Notes: generated by a model not told the origin, from the letters alone. A stretch of DNA of 64,000 nt from Paracraurococcus sp042666655 (GCF_042666655.1 NZ_JBHTDE010000002.1:434001-498000), one strand, 5' to 3'. Shown: positions 46,067 to 54,688, counted from the first letter of the stretch. Numbers and translations are program-made.

Positions 46067-47440
46067 ATGATGACCAGCCGAGTGCCCAGCATCCGATCCA
46101 ACGAAAAGCAGGTGGTTGAGCGTCTCGATGCAGCGCGTGCGGCGCTGGGCCGGGTTCTGCCGAAAGGTCTGCACGGAAAGGTTGTGTCGGCCAGTAGCGT
46201 CGCATTTTCCGTCGAAGGTCTCGCGCCCTGGCTCCGGCTCGGCGCGACCCTTACGCTGCCGGGTGCCGACGACGTTCCCATATCGGGGGAGGTGGTGGCA
46301 CTGCGTGACGGTATCGCCACCGCGCTTGCCTTTGCCCCGCTGGAGAGCATCGGTGCCGGCACCCCGGCGAGCCTGGCCTCGCCCAGCGTGCTTGCGGTCG
46401 ACGATTCCTGGCTTGGCCGGGTGCTCGACCCGCTCGGCCGGCCGCTCGACGGGCAGGGGCCGTTGCGGCCCGGGGCCAACCCGCGCCCGCTGCGCGCCGC
46501 GCCGCCACCGGCCGGGCAGAGAGCCCGGCTCGGGCCGCGGCTCGACCTCGGGGTCCGGGTGCTGGACGCCTTCGCCACCTGCCGGCGCGGCCAGCGGCTC
46601 GGCCTCTTCGCCGCCTCGGGGGTCGGCAAGTCCACCCTGCTGGCCATGCTGGCCGCCGATGCGGATTGCGACGTGGTGGTGCTGGGCCTGGTGGGGGAGC
46701 GGGGGCGGGAGCTGCGCGAATTCCTTGAGGACGACCTCGGCCCCGCGGGCCTGGCGCGGTCGGTGATCATCTGCGCCACCTCGGACAGCCCGGCGCTGCT
46801 GCGGCGCGAAGCCGCCTATGCCGCCATGGCGGTCGCCGAGCATTTCGCCGAAGCGGGACAGCGGGTGCTGCTGCTGATGGACAGCGTCACCCGCTTCGCC
46901 ATGGCGCTGCGCGAGATCGGCCTGGCGGCGGGCGAGCCGCCGGCGACCCGCGGCTATACCCCCGGCGTCTTCGCCGAGCTGCCCCGCTTGCTGGAACGCG
47001 CCGGGCCGCGGACGGAGGGCAATCCGGGTAGCATCACCGGCCTGTTCACCGTGCTGGTCGAGGGCGACGACCATGACGAGCCGGTCGCCGATGCGGTGCG
47101 CGGTATCCTCGACGGTCATGTCGTGCTCGACCGCCGGATCGGCGAGGCCGGGCGCTACCCGGCGGTCGACGTGCTGCGCAGCCTGTCGCGCACCGTGCCG
47201 GGCTGCCTGGCACCGGAGGAGCGCGACCTGATGCTGCGCGCCCGCCGCATCCTGTCGCTGCATGCCGAGATGGCCGACCTGGTCCGGCTCGGCGCCTACC
47301 GCGCTGGCACCGACCCGGCGGTGGACGAGGCGATCCGCCTGGCCCCGCGGATCGAGGCGATGCTGAGCCAGGGCAAGGGCGAGGCGGGGACGGTGGAGGC
47401 GGCCTTCGCCGCGCTCGCCGCGGCGCTGGATGGCGCGTGA
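46067..47440 (+). CDS. fliI: Flagellar export ATPase FliI
   Basis: This ATPase of about 457 residues drives the flagellar type III export apparatus. Walker A is FAASGVGKSTLLAML, Walker B VLLLMDSVTRFA. The catalytic-site stretch GEPPATRGYTPGVFAELPRL and the GSITGLFTVLVEGDDHDEPV segment are characteristic of FliI. The C-terminal domain ends LAAALDGA. The exact start (ATG 46067 or 46070; a TTG at 46061 also fits) is unclear, since GGGA lies too close to the ATG. It overlaps fliJ by 11 bases. Confidence 0.95.
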   Translation: MMTSRVPSIRSNEKQVVERLDAARAALGRVLPKGLHGKVVSASSVAFSVEGLAPWLRLGATLTLPGADDVPISGEVVALRDGIATALAFAPLESIGAGTPASLASPSVLAVDDSWLGRVLDPLGRPLDGQGPLRPGANPRPLRAAPPPAGQRARLGPRLDLGVRVLDAFATCRRGQRLGLFAASGVGKSTLLAMLAADADCDVVVLGLVGERGRELREFLEDDLGPAGLARSVIICATSDSPALLRREAAYAAMAVAEHFAEAGQRVLLLMDSVTRFAMALREIGLAAGEPPATRGYTPGVFAELPRLLERAGPRTEGNPGSITGLFTVLVEGDDHDEPVADAVRGILDGHVVLDRRIGEAGRYPAVDVLRSLSRTVPGCLAPEERDLMLRARRILSLHAEMADLVRLGAYRAGTDPAVDEAIRLAPRIEAMLSQGKGEAGTVEAAFAALAAALDGA

Positions 47441-47828
47441 CCCGCTTGCCGCGCTGGTGCGGCTGCGTCGGTTGGAAACGATGGAGGCCAAGCGCCGCCT
47501 GGCGGTGCAGGTCGGGCAGGAGGCTGCGGCGGCGGAACGCCTGGCCGCTGCCGCCGCAGCGCTGCCGGCCGAGCATGCCGCAGGCGAGGCTGCCTGGCGG
47601 CTCTGGCTGTCGCGCGGCCTGGCGGCGCGCGATCGTGCCGCGCTAGCGCAGGACCAGGCCGCCATCCGCCGCAGCAACGCCCAGGCGGTGGTGGCGGAAT
47701 GCCGCGCGGCCGAGCGCGCCGTCGACCTGCTGCGGGACCGCCGCGCGGCCGAGGCGCGGCGGCAGGCGCTGCGCCGCGCCCAGGCGCTGCTGGACGAAGC
47801 GGCGCGGCGGACTCGCCCGGCCGGGTGA
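47430..47828 (+). CDS. fliJ: FliJ-like flagellar export chaperone
   Basis: This is a 132-residue, almost wholly helical protein rich in Ala, Arg and Glu (RLRRLETMEAKRRLAVQVGQ at the start; LLRDRRAAEARRQALRRAQA near the end). It forms an antiparallel coiled coil as FliJ does. FliJ is poorly conserved in sequence, so the call rests mostly on helical character, length and the 11-base overlap with fliI. It would stimulate assembly of the export ATPase ring. Confidence 0.75.
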   Translation: MARDPLAALVRLRRLETMEAKRRLAVQVGQEAAAAERLAAAAAALPAEHAAGEAAWRLWLSRGLAARDRAALAQDQAAIRRSNAQAVVAECRAAERAVDLLRDRRAAEARRQALRRAQALLDEAARRTRPAG

Positions 47829-47892
47829 ACTGGCCATGCCACAGCCGATGGGTATCGCGCGTTATCCCTGGCAAGCAAGGGAGACGATTGCG

Positions 47893-48204
47893 ATGCGAGA
47901 GGGAAACAACGGCGGGCGATGGGTCCTGTTGGCGGCGGTCCTGCTCGGCCCGCCGGCCTGGGCGCAACCGTCCCCCCAGGGCACCCAGCAGGCTGCCCCT
48001 GCCGGGCGGAATGCCGAGGTCTGGGACTATCGCACCCACCAGCCGAACCCCGCCGAGATCGAGGCGCGCGAGCGCGCCCGTGGCCTGCCGCAGGCGGCGC
48101 GGCCCGGCGAGACGCAGGAGGTCGACAGGCTCTACCGGGAGCTCACCGGCAGCGACCCGCAGGCGGCGCCCCGCGCGACCCCGCGCGACACCGACCGGCG
48201 ATAA
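47893..48204 (+). CDS. Small exported protein, unknown function
   Basis: This 103-residue protein has a signal peptide (MREGNNGGRWVLLAAVLLGP, cleaved after PAWAQ). The mature part is polar and helical: YRTHQPNPAEIEARERARGL, then QEVDRLYRELTGSDP. No domain is recognised. It follows fliJ by 64 bases on the same strand and may be part of the same transcript. The start could also be ATG 47836 but the signal peptide supports 47893. Confidence 0.68.
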   Translation: MREGNNGGRWVLLAAVLLGPPAWAQPSPQGTQQAAPAGRNAEVWDYRTHQPNPAEIEARERARGLPQAARPGETQEVDRLYRELTGSDPQAAPRATPRDTDRR

Positions 48205-48299
48205 GCCGCCGACCGGGATGGTCCTGACCGGGGCGGGGCGACATGGCCGAGCCGGCCACCCGGCCCTGAATCCCCCGTCGGGCTGTGACGGGCTGGCGA

Positions 48300-49403
48300 C
48301 TACTGCGCCGTCAGCACGCCGCGGCGGATCTGGTCGAGCTCGATGCTCTCAAACAGGGCGCGGAAATTGCCCTCGCCGAAGCCCTGGTCGCCCTTCCGCT
48401 GGATCAGCTCGAAGAAGATCGGCCCGATGACGGTGCCGGTGAAGATCTGCAATAGCCGGCCGCCCTCCGGCGTCGGCGCGCCGTCGGTCAGGATGCGGTT
48501 GCGGGCGAGCCGCGCGACCTCGTCGGCGCCAAGGTCCGGCATGCGCTTTGGCAGCAACTCGTAGTAGGTGTCGGGCGTGTCCATGAATTCGATGCCGGCC
48601 GCCCGCATGCCCTCGACACTCCGGAAGATGTCGGTGGTGCCAAGGGCGATGTGCTGGATGCCCTCGCCGCCATAGGCGCGCAGGTATTCCTCGATCTGCG
48701 ACTTGTCGTCGCTGCTTTCGTTGATCGGGATGCGGATCTGGCCGCAAGGAGAGGTGAGGGCCCGCGACTTCAGACCGGTCAGCTTGCCCTCGATGTCGAA
48801 GTAGCGGATTTCGCGGAAATTGAAGAGGCGGGCGTAGAAGTCCCACCAAACATCCATCCGGCCGCGATGCACGTTGTGGGTCAGATGGTCGATCACGGTC
48901 AGGCCATTCCCTGCCGGTCGGGCGTCGATGCCGTCCACCCAGCGGAAATCCACGTCGTAGATGCTGCCGCGCGGGCCGTAGCGGTCGACGAAGTACAGTA
49001 GGCTGCCGCCGATTCCCTCGATCGCCGGGATGTTCAGCTCCATCGGCCCGACCCGGCCGAGCACCGGCCTGGCGCCGAGCTCGATCGCCCGGGTGTAGGC
49101 GGCGGCGGCATCGGCGACGCGAAAGGCCATGGCGCAGGCGCAGGGGCCGTGCACCCGCTGGAAGGCCTGGGCGAAGCTCTCCGGCTCGGCGTTCAGGATG
49201 AAGTTGACGTCGCCCTGACGCCACAGCGTCACCTGCTTGCTGCGGTGCTGCGCCACCGCCCGGAAGCCGAGCCGGGCGAACAGCGCCTCCAGCGCCGGCA
49301 GGTCGGGGCCGGTGAACTCGACGAATTCGAAGCCGTCCGTGCCCATCGGGTTGGCATCCGAGATGACGCCGGCGAGCGGCGTGCGGTCGGGCGGGATGTC
49401 CAT
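48300..49403 (-). CDS. hpd: 4-hydroxyphenylpyruvate dioxygenase
   Basis: This 367-residue Fe(II) dioxygenase converts 4-hydroxyphenylpyruvate to homogentisate in tyrosine degradation. The three iron ligands are visible as His in LTVIDHLTHNV, His in GIQHIALGTTDI and Glu in IFFELIQRKG. The C-terminal GFGEGNFRALFESIELDQ is diagnostic. The two-domain VOC fold and length are typical. AAGGAG lies seven bases before the ATG. It follows phhA by 65 bases in the same direction, so Phe to Tyr to homogentisate steps are grouped; the aminotransferase and later enzymes are not in the window. Confidence 0.97.
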   Translation of the reverse strand: MDIPPDRTPLAGVISDANPMGTDGFEFVEFTGPDLPALEALFARLGFRAVAQHRSKQVTLWRQGDVNFILNAEPESFAQAFQRVHGPCACAMAFRVADAAAAYTRAIELGARPVLGRVGPMELNIPAIEGIGGSLLYFVDRYGPRGSIYDVDFRWVDGIDARPAGNGLTVIDHLTHNVHRGRMDVWWDFYARLFNFREIRYFDIEGKLTGLKSRALTSPCGQIRIPINESSDDKSQIEEYLRAYGGEGIQHIALGTTDIFRSVEGMRAAGIEFMDTPDTYYELLPKRMPDLGADEVARLARNRILTDGAPTPEGGRLLQIFTGTVIGPIFFELIQRKGDQGFGEGNFRALFESIELDQIRRGVLTAQ

Positions 49404-49468
49404 GCTGCGTCTCCTTGGTGATGTGATCTGGCCGATCCGGCCCTGTCCGCCTTGGTCAGCGGACCCGG

Positions 49469-50305
49469 TCAGGTGACGGGCTGGTCGCCGGGTGCCGCGG
49501 CGCCGGGCGGGATCGGCGCGGCATCGCGCGCCTCGGCCAGCAAGGCCGGCAGATCCTGTGTCGCGTCGAAGAGGTCGGCGTAGTCGTCGATGACGAAGTA
49601 AGTCGGCTGCAGGTCGTCGATGAAGTAGTCGCTGCGCAGCACGCGCCGCACGTCGAACCGCAGCCGGCGCGGCGCGGCGCCCGCCGTCGCATGCAACGTC
49701 TCGGCCGAGGAGGAGAGGATGCCGGCGCCGTAGGCGCGGAGCGCGCCGGCCTCGCGGATCAGGCCGAACTCCACCATGTGCCAGTACAGCCGCGCCAGCG
49801 GCTGCAGCGCGCCGATCCGCGCGGCCGTCTCGCCCAGCCGCCCATAGGCTTCGAGGAAGCGGGCAAACGCCGGTTGGGTCAGCAGCGGCACATGGCCGAA
49901 GGCGTCGTGGAAGATGTCGGGTTCGACGATGTAGTCCAGCTCCTCCGGCCGGCGAATCCAGTGGGTAACGGGGAAGCGGCGGGCGGCAAGATGGGCGAAG
50001 AAGGCATCCTCGGGGATCAGCCCCGGCACCGCCACCAGGGCCCAGCCGGTCGCGGCGCGCAGCCGGGCGGAGGCCTGGGCGAAATCCGGCACCCCCGTGG
50101 CGAAGTCCAGCCGCGCCAGCCCGGCGCGAAAGGCCGCCGCCGCATGGCGCGGCAGCAGCGCCGTCTGCCGGGCATAGAGCCTGCGCCAGGTCGCATGGTC
50201 GGCCGGCGGATAGGCGGCCCAGTCCTGCGGCAAGGTGAAGTCGGGCCCGGCCGCGGCGTAATCGCCCCGCAGCCCGGCCGGCAGGTTGCCTCGGCTTCCG
50301 TCCAT
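49469..50305 (-). CDS. phhA: Phenylalanine 4-monooxygenase
   Basis: This 278-residue pterin-dependent enzyme hydroxylates phenylalanine to tyrosine. The iron-binding facial triad is H133 and H138 (DIFHDAFGHVPLL) and E179 (HMVEFGLI). The length matches the short bacterial form without a regulatory ACT domain. ATG 50305 (MDGSRGNLPAGLRGDY) is chosen; the frame extends further but into the promoter region. It forms a unit with hpd and is divergent from an Lrp-type regulator. Confidence 0.96.
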   Translation of the reverse strand: MDGSRGNLPAGLRGDYAAAGPDFTLPQDWAAYPPADHATWRRLYARQTALLPRHAAAAFRAGLARLDFATGVPDFAQASARLRAATGWALVAVPGLIPEDAFFAHLAARRFPVTHWIRRPEELDYIVEPDIFHDAFGHVPLLTQPAFARFLEAYGRLGETAARIGALQPLARLYWHMVEFGLIREAGALRAYGAGILSSSAETLHATAGAAPRRLRFDVRRVLRSDYFIDDLQPTYFVIDDYADLFDATQDLPALLAEARDAAPIPPGAAAPGDQPVT

Positions 50306-50377
50306 TCTCGCCGCTCTTTTCCTTCCCACCAGAATGCCCGATTCCAGGAAGAGGTTTTCGGCGAAGATGTCCGCCCG

Positions 50378-50397
50378 ATCCGCTCCTATTGGCGGAT
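50378..50397. promoter_or_regulatory. Candidate operator between phhA and the Lrp-type gene
   Basis: ATCCGC (50378-50383) and GCGGAT (50392-50397) form a dyad with an eight-base spacer, 22 bases before the regulator start. The position in a short divergent region suits an Lrp/AsnC operator controlling both sides. It is a small palindrome and could be chance. Confidence 0.4.
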
Positions 50398-50419
50398 GTC
50401 GCTCAGACGGAGGCCAAGC

Positions 50420-50893
50420 ATGGTGAAATCCACCATCGAGCTCGATGCCATAGACCGCCGCATCCTGCGCGCCCTGCAACGGGACGGCCGCTTGGCCGTC
50501 GTGGCATTGGCCGAGCAGGTCGGCCTGTCCGCCACCCCATGCCAGCGCCGCGTGAAACGGCTGGAGGATGCGGGCGTCATCGCCCGCTATGCCGCGGTGC
50601 TGGACCCGGGACGGCTCGGCCTGCCGCTGCAGGCCTTCGTCATGGTGGCGCTGGAAAGCCACGCCGAGGAGGTGGTGGAACGCTTCCACGCCGCCCTGGC
50701 CGAGCGGCCGGAAGTGCTCGCCGCCTATGCGATGAGCGGCGAGATGGACTACCTGCTGCACGTCCTGGCAGCGGACTTCGAGGCCTATGCCGACTTTGCC
50801 CTGAAGGCGCTGCTGCGCATGCCCGGCGTGAAGGAGACGCGGAGCTCCTTCGTGCTCACCGCGCTGAAGCCGCCCGGCGACGTGCCGGTCTGA
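50420..50893 (+). CDS. Lrp/AsnC-family transcriptional regulator
   Basis: This is a 157-residue regulator. The N-terminal winged HTH reads LDAIDRRILRALQRDGRLAV and LAEQVGLSATPCQRRVKRLE. The C-terminal RAM/AsnC ligand-binding domain has VLAAYAMSGEMDYLLHVLAA and LLRMPGVKETRSSFVLTALK. AGGAGG-like GGAGG stands six bases before ATG 50420. It is divergent from phhA-hpd; related regulators (PhhR is unrelated, but Lrp types such as BkdR or AsnC) sense amino acids, so control by phenylalanine or tyrosine is a reasonable inference. Confidence 0.94.
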   Translation: MVKSTIELDAIDRRILRALQRDGRLAVVALAEQVGLSATPCQRRVKRLEDAGVIARYAAVLDPGRLGLPLQAFVMVALESHAEEVVERFHAALAERPEVLAAYAMSGEMDYLLHVLAADFEAYADFALKALLRMPGVKETRSSFVLTALKPPGDVPV

Positions 50894-50908
50894 CGCGGGC
50901 CGGCTCGA

Positions 50909-52387
50909 TCAGAACCCGCCGCCGGTCCTGAAGCCGCCACCGGCCGAGCCGCCCTCCATCGTGCCGCCGGTGCGGAAGCCGCCGCCGCCGAAGCCGCCGC
51001 CGGTGCTGCCGCCGCCGCCGCCGAACCCGCCGCCGGAGGGCACCCCCCAGCCGCCGCCGCTCCATGGCCCGCCGCCACCACCGCCCGACCAGGGCCCGCC
51101 GCCGCCGCCAGTGCCCCACGGGTCCTGCTGCGGTATCCGCTGGCGTTCCATGCGGTCCCAGAACCCGTCGCGCGACAGCGTGCCGCGCAGCAGGTCGCCG
51201 ATCAGCACGCCGACCAGGGCGCCGTCGTTGAAGCCCCAATGGTCGCGGCGGACGCCGCGGCTGCGCATCTCCTCGCGGATCCGCGCCACCTCCTGCGCCC
51301 GGCGGCGGGCCTCGGCCGCCTGGGTCGCGGCCCCGGCCAAAGCGCGGTCCAGCCGCGCCGCCTCGGCCGCAGCGGCTTCCAGCTGGGCGACCACCGCGTC
51401 GTCCTCCCGCATCGGCGTGCGCAGCGCCGCGGCGCGGAGCGATTGAAGGGATTCGGCCGCCAGCGCCGCCTCCATCCGCGCGGTCGCCGCGCGCAGCGCC
51501 GCATCCTCCTGCCCGGCCCGGGCGGCGCGTGCCTCCTCGGCGCGGCGGGCGGCGGCCTCGAGCGCGGCCTCGGCCATGTCCAGCGCCTCCTGCGGCGCGG
51601 CCAGGGCATCGCCCTCGGGCAGTCCGGCCAGGCCGTGCAGCCGGGCCGCGAGCATGGCCTCGGTCGCCGCCGCTTCCGCCCGCATCCGCGCCGCATGGCC
51701 GGCCAGGCCCGCGGGCAGCGATTCCAGCAGCGCGTAGTTGCGCCGCGCCGCATCGAAGCCGGCGAGCCGCGCCACCCAGGCATCCAGCATCCGGGTCAGC
51801 CCCCCGGCGCGATAGGCGGCGGTGCCCCAGCCGCGCCGCCACAGATAGGCGAACAACGGATCGTCGAGATAGGGCTTGCCCTTGGTCGCCAGGTCGTCGC
51901 GGGCAAAGGCGGCCTTCTCCTCGGCATGCTGGGCGATCCGCGCGGCAGCCTCGGCGCCGGCACGCAGGCGCTGGAACTCGGCATCCGCCTCGGCCCGGCT
52001 CCGCGCCGCGTCGAGCGCCTGATGCTGCGCCGCCTCCACCGCGCGCAGCGCCGCGGCGCGGCGGTCGCGCTCGGCCTGGGCGGCGTCGAGCGCCGCGCGG
52101 CGCTCCGCCAGCACGGCATCGGCGGCGAGGGCGGCCTCGCCGCGCGCCTGGAGCAGGGCGCGCACCTGCTGTTCCGCCGCATCCAGCTGGCCGAGCGCGG
52201 CGCCGCCGTCGCGCAGCGCCTGGGCGCGCAGCCGGGCCAGGCTGCGCAGCGCCTCGGCCTGGGCCGCGCGCACCGCCTCCCGCCGCTGCTGCAGGCCGGC
52301 GGCCTCGGCCTCGGCCGATTGCGCCTCCTGCTCGGCGCGGCGCAGCCGGTCGTCCACGCTGTCGAGGAGTTCGAAGCCGCTCAGCAT
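50909..52387 (-). CDS. Coiled-coil protein with glycine-rich tail (third gene of an uncharacterised operon)
   Basis: This 492-residue protein starts MLSGFELLDSVDDRLRRAEQ. Residues 1-200 and 250-390 are long Ala/Glu/Arg-rich coiled coils. A short non-helical block, KGKPYLDDPLFAYLWRRGWG, lies between them at about residues 170-190. Another conserved-looking segment (DHWGFNDGALVGVLIGDLLR) precedes a tail of about 70 residues that is mostly glycine with F, W and S (GGGFGGGGGSTGGGF pattern). There is no signal peptide and no strong membrane helix. The tail resembles those of TPM-domain proteins only in composition. The gene starts seven bases after the previous stop, so it is co-transcribed with the next two entries. 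No family is recognised. Confidence 0.75.
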   Translation of the reverse strand: MLSGFELLDSVDDRLRRAEQEAQSAEAEAAGLQQRREAVRAAQAEALRSLARLRAQALRDGGAALGQLDAAEQQVRALLQARGEAALAADAVLAERRAALDAAQAERDRRAAALRAVEAAQHQALDAARSRAEADAEFQRLRAGAEAAARIAQHAEEKAAFARDDLATKGKPYLDDPLFAYLWRRGWGTAAYRAGGLTRMLDAWVARLAGFDAARRNYALLESLPAGLAGHAARMRAEAAATEAMLAARLHGLAGLPEGDALAAPQEALDMAEAALEAAARRAEEARAARAGQEDAALRAATARMEAALAAESLQSLRAAALRTPMREDDAVVAQLEAAAAEAARLDRALAGAATQAAEARRRAQEVARIREEMRSRGVRRDHWGFNDGALVGVLIGDLLRGTLSRDGFWDRMERQRIPQQDPWGTGGGGGPWSGGGGGGPWSGGGWGVPSGGGFGGGGGSTGGGFGGGGFRTGGTMEGGSAGGGFRTGGGF

Positions 52388-52394
52388 GGATGCA

Positions 52395-53363
52395 TCACCA
52401 CTTGAGGATCGCCCCGCCGGTGATGGGGACGGACCAGCGTGGCTCCAGCTCCCCGGCGCGCTTCTGGCCAACCACAGGGTCGCTGATCAGGCCGCTGCGC
52501 AGCTTCTCCTGCCGCACCCGTTCGAACTCCGCCTCCGGCACGTGCAGGCCCCATCTGGCGACGCGCGCGGTGGTGCCGTCCTCCTCCGAGGTGATGGGCA
52601 CCTCGACCGGGCGGCCGTCGCGATCGAGCGCCTCGACGATCAGGTAGAAGTTCCGTGCGCGCGGATTGGCCTGCGGCACGCGCCAGACGCCGGACTGCTC
52701 ACCGGGGCGGGACACGATGCGGATGCGGTATTCCTGGACGAGGTCGCGCTGCAGGTCCCGCAGCCCGGCGAGCCGTGCGCGGGCATCGCCGAGCGCGCCG
52801 GCGCCGGCCGCGGTGCGGCCTTCGGCCAGCAGCCGGGCGGCGCGGTCGCGCGGGCCCTGCAGCGTGGTGGCGGCGAGCACGCGGTCGTATTCGGCCTGCA
52901 AGGCGCGCGGCAGGCCTTCCCGCAGCTCCTGCTGCTCGGCGATGCGGGTGCGCTCGGCCGGGACATGCACGCCGAACCACCAGCCGCCGCCGGCCAGCAG
53001 CAGCACGGCCAGGGCAATGCCCACGGCGCGGCCCCAGCGGGCGCGCGTCACCCACAGCATCGCCAGGCTGCGGCCGAAGGAGGGCGGCGCCGGCGTGTAG
53101 GCGAAGCGGTGCTGCTCCAGCGCCGCGACGCCCTGCTCCAGCGTCGCCTCCGGCACCGCGATGCCCTGGGTGGCGTAGATCTCCCGCAGCCGCTGCTTCA
53201 GCGCGGCGCGACGCGCGTCGCCGGCCAGCTCGCGCTCGACCAGCCGGTCGGCATGGCGGAGCGTGTCCACCACGTCCATCGCCAGCATGGTCTCATCGAG
53301 CGCCGGCACGGGCGCCGCCGCGCCGGGCGCTGCCGGGGCGGGTCGGGTGGTGGTCTCAACCAT
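52395..53363 (-). CDS. Single-pass membrane protein, DUF6384-like (second gene of the operon)
   Basis: This encodes 322 residues. An N-terminal cytoplasmic helical part (MDVVDTLRHADRLVERELAG; LKQRLREIYATQGIAVPEAT) is followed by one membrane helix (GRAVGIALAVLLLAGGGWWF, about residues 111-130). A periplasmic part holds a helix pair and a beta-rich C-terminus (YRIRIVSRPGEQSGVWRVPQ; FYLIVEALDRDGRPVEVPIT; RWSVPITGGAILKW). The order resembles proteins listed as DUF6384; that name is from memory, not a search. It would place the operon's products at the inner membrane. It starts 30 bases after the first gene's stop. Confidence 0.75.
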   Translation of the reverse strand: MVETTTRPAPAAPGAAAPVPALDETMLAMDVVDTLRHADRLVERELAGDARRAALKQRLREIYATQGIAVPEATLEQGVAALEQHRFAYTPAPPSFGRSLAMLWVTRARWGRAVGIALAVLLLAGGGWWFGVHVPAERTRIAEQQELREGLPRALQAEYDRVLAATTLQGPRDRAARLLAEGRTAAGAGALGDARARLAGLRDLQRDLVQEYRIRIVSRPGEQSGVWRVPQANPRARNFYLIVEALDRDGRPVEVPITSEEDGTTARVARWGLHVPEAEFERVRQEKLRSGLISDPVVGQKRAGELEPRWSVPITGGAILKW

Positions 53364-53393
53364 GCGGGTTCGGCATCCGGCCTTGGCGCGAGG

Positions 53394-54590
53394 TCAGCCG
53401 CGCGGCGGCAAAGCGAGGGCGGCGCCCTGCTGCGCCAGCCGGGTCATGCGCTGCTTCGCCTCCTCGACCGAGCGGCGGATCTCCTCGGAATTCCGCGTCG
53501 CCGCTTCGCGCATCTCGGTGATGATCTCGCGCGAGCGCTCCTGGTAATTGACCACGCTGTCGACCAGCTTCTGCACCGCGGCGGCGGAGACGGTCGGGCC
53601 GTAACCGGCGCGCAACGCTTCCTCCTGCACCTTGCCGCCGATATCGGCCAGCACCTCCAGCGACTGGTCGACGCCCTGCTTCATCGCGTTCAGCGTCTGG
53701 GTGCTTTCATGCAGCCCGTGCAGTCCGGCGAAGGAGGCAGACAGCGCCGTCAGCACCGCCTCGTTCGTCGAGAAGAAGCTGACGGATTGCTGGTAGACGC
53801 GTTCCTTGGCGGAAGTCGTCTGCACCAGCCGGGCCATGATGACCTCGGATGTGTTGTAGGAGACCACCATGTTGTCGGCCAGGTCCTTGCAGATCTGGTA
53901 GCGGCCGTCCTCGTTCTGCAGCGTGCGCAGCGCCTCGTCGCGCGCCATTTCCAACTGGGCGCGCTGCACTGGCTCGACCGCACCGGCGGCATCCACCGCG
54001 GCGCCGGCCTGCTCGACCGCCGCCTTGGCCGTGGCCAGCTTGCCCTCGGCGGTCTTCAGCAATTCCAGCGTCAGGATCTCCGCCTGCTTCATGGCGCCGC
54101 GGAAGTCGCGATAGGCCTCGAGGATCGCCCGCTCCCGGTCGATGTTGACCTTGGTGTCCTTCGAGACTTCCAGGTACGTGCTGCGGATCGTCTGGAAACG
54201 CGAGGAGATGTCGCCGCGCCGGACATTCATCCACATGTTGCGCAGCTTCTCGCCGGTCGAGATCCGGCCGTCGGAGAGCTGGTTCACCATTTCCTTCGCA
54301 TCATCGCGGATCGAATTGAAGCTGTTGGTGATGACCTCGTAGCGCTCGGCGATCTGCATGGCGCGGATCTGCTCCCGCACCACCTCGTTGAACACCGTCG
54401 CCTGGTTCAGCACGCGGGCGATCAGCGTGACACGGTCAGGGTCGAGGTCGCCGAGCTGCGACAGCAGCCCGGTGATCGGCGTCGCCTCCACCGCCGGCGG
54501 CGGCAACGGCAGGCCGAGGTCGCGCAGCGCGCCCATCGCCTTGTCGAGGTAGCGCATGGGCTGCGCGACCATGGTCTGGGGCTGTTCCAT
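53394..54590 (-). CDS. Long helical cytoplasmic protein (first gene of the operon)
   Basis: This 398-residue, nearly all-helical protein has no signal peptide and no membrane helix. Conserved-looking stretches include NQATVFNEVVREQIRAMQIA, RISTGEKLRNMWMNVRRGDI, KDTKVNIDRERAILEAYRDF and VSYNTSEVIMARLVQTTSAK. The general layout recalls TelA/toxic-anion-resistance proteins and other filament-like stress proteins, but no motif match is claimed. The start has GGAG seven bases upstream. It heads a three-gene unit with the membrane protein and the glycine-tailed coiled-coil protein. This set of long-helix proteins around one membrane component suggests a structural or envelope-stress assembly. Confidence 0.78.
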   Translation of the reverse strand: MEQPQTMVAQPMRYLDKAMGALRDLGLPLPPPAVEATPITGLLSQLGDLDPDRVTLIARVLNQATVFNEVVREQIRAMQIAERYEVITNSFNSIRDDAKEMVNQLSDGRISTGEKLRNMWMNVRRGDISSRFQTIRSTYLEVSKDTKVNIDRERAILEAYRDFRGAMKQAEILTLELLKTAEGKLATAKAAVEQAGAAVDAAGAVEPVQRAQLEMARDEALRTLQNEDGRYQICKDLADNMVVSYNTSEVIMARLVQTTSAKERVYQQSVSFFSTNEAVLTALSASFAGLHGLHESTQTLNAMKQGVDQSLEVLADIGGKVQEEALRAGYGPTVSAAAVQKLVDSVVNYQERSREIITEMREAATRNSEEIRRSVEEAKQRMTRLAQQGAALALPPRG

Positions 54591-54667
54591 GGACTCTCTC
54601 CGCCTGTCGCGCCCTGGCTAGCACGCGGGCCGCAGCCGGCCCCTGCGGTGAATCAAGGGATCGGGCC

Positions 54668-54688
54668 GGCGCGGTTCAATCCCGCGCC
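54668..54688 (-). terminator. Hairpin after the flavin monooxygenase gene
   Basis: GGCGCGG and CCGCGCC form a seven-pair stem around a seven-base loop. On the minus strand it starts ten bases after the monooxygenase stop and before the helical-protein operon. It is a plausible terminator. It also mimics a tRNA T-arm, but the rest of a tRNA is absent. Confidence 0.5.
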
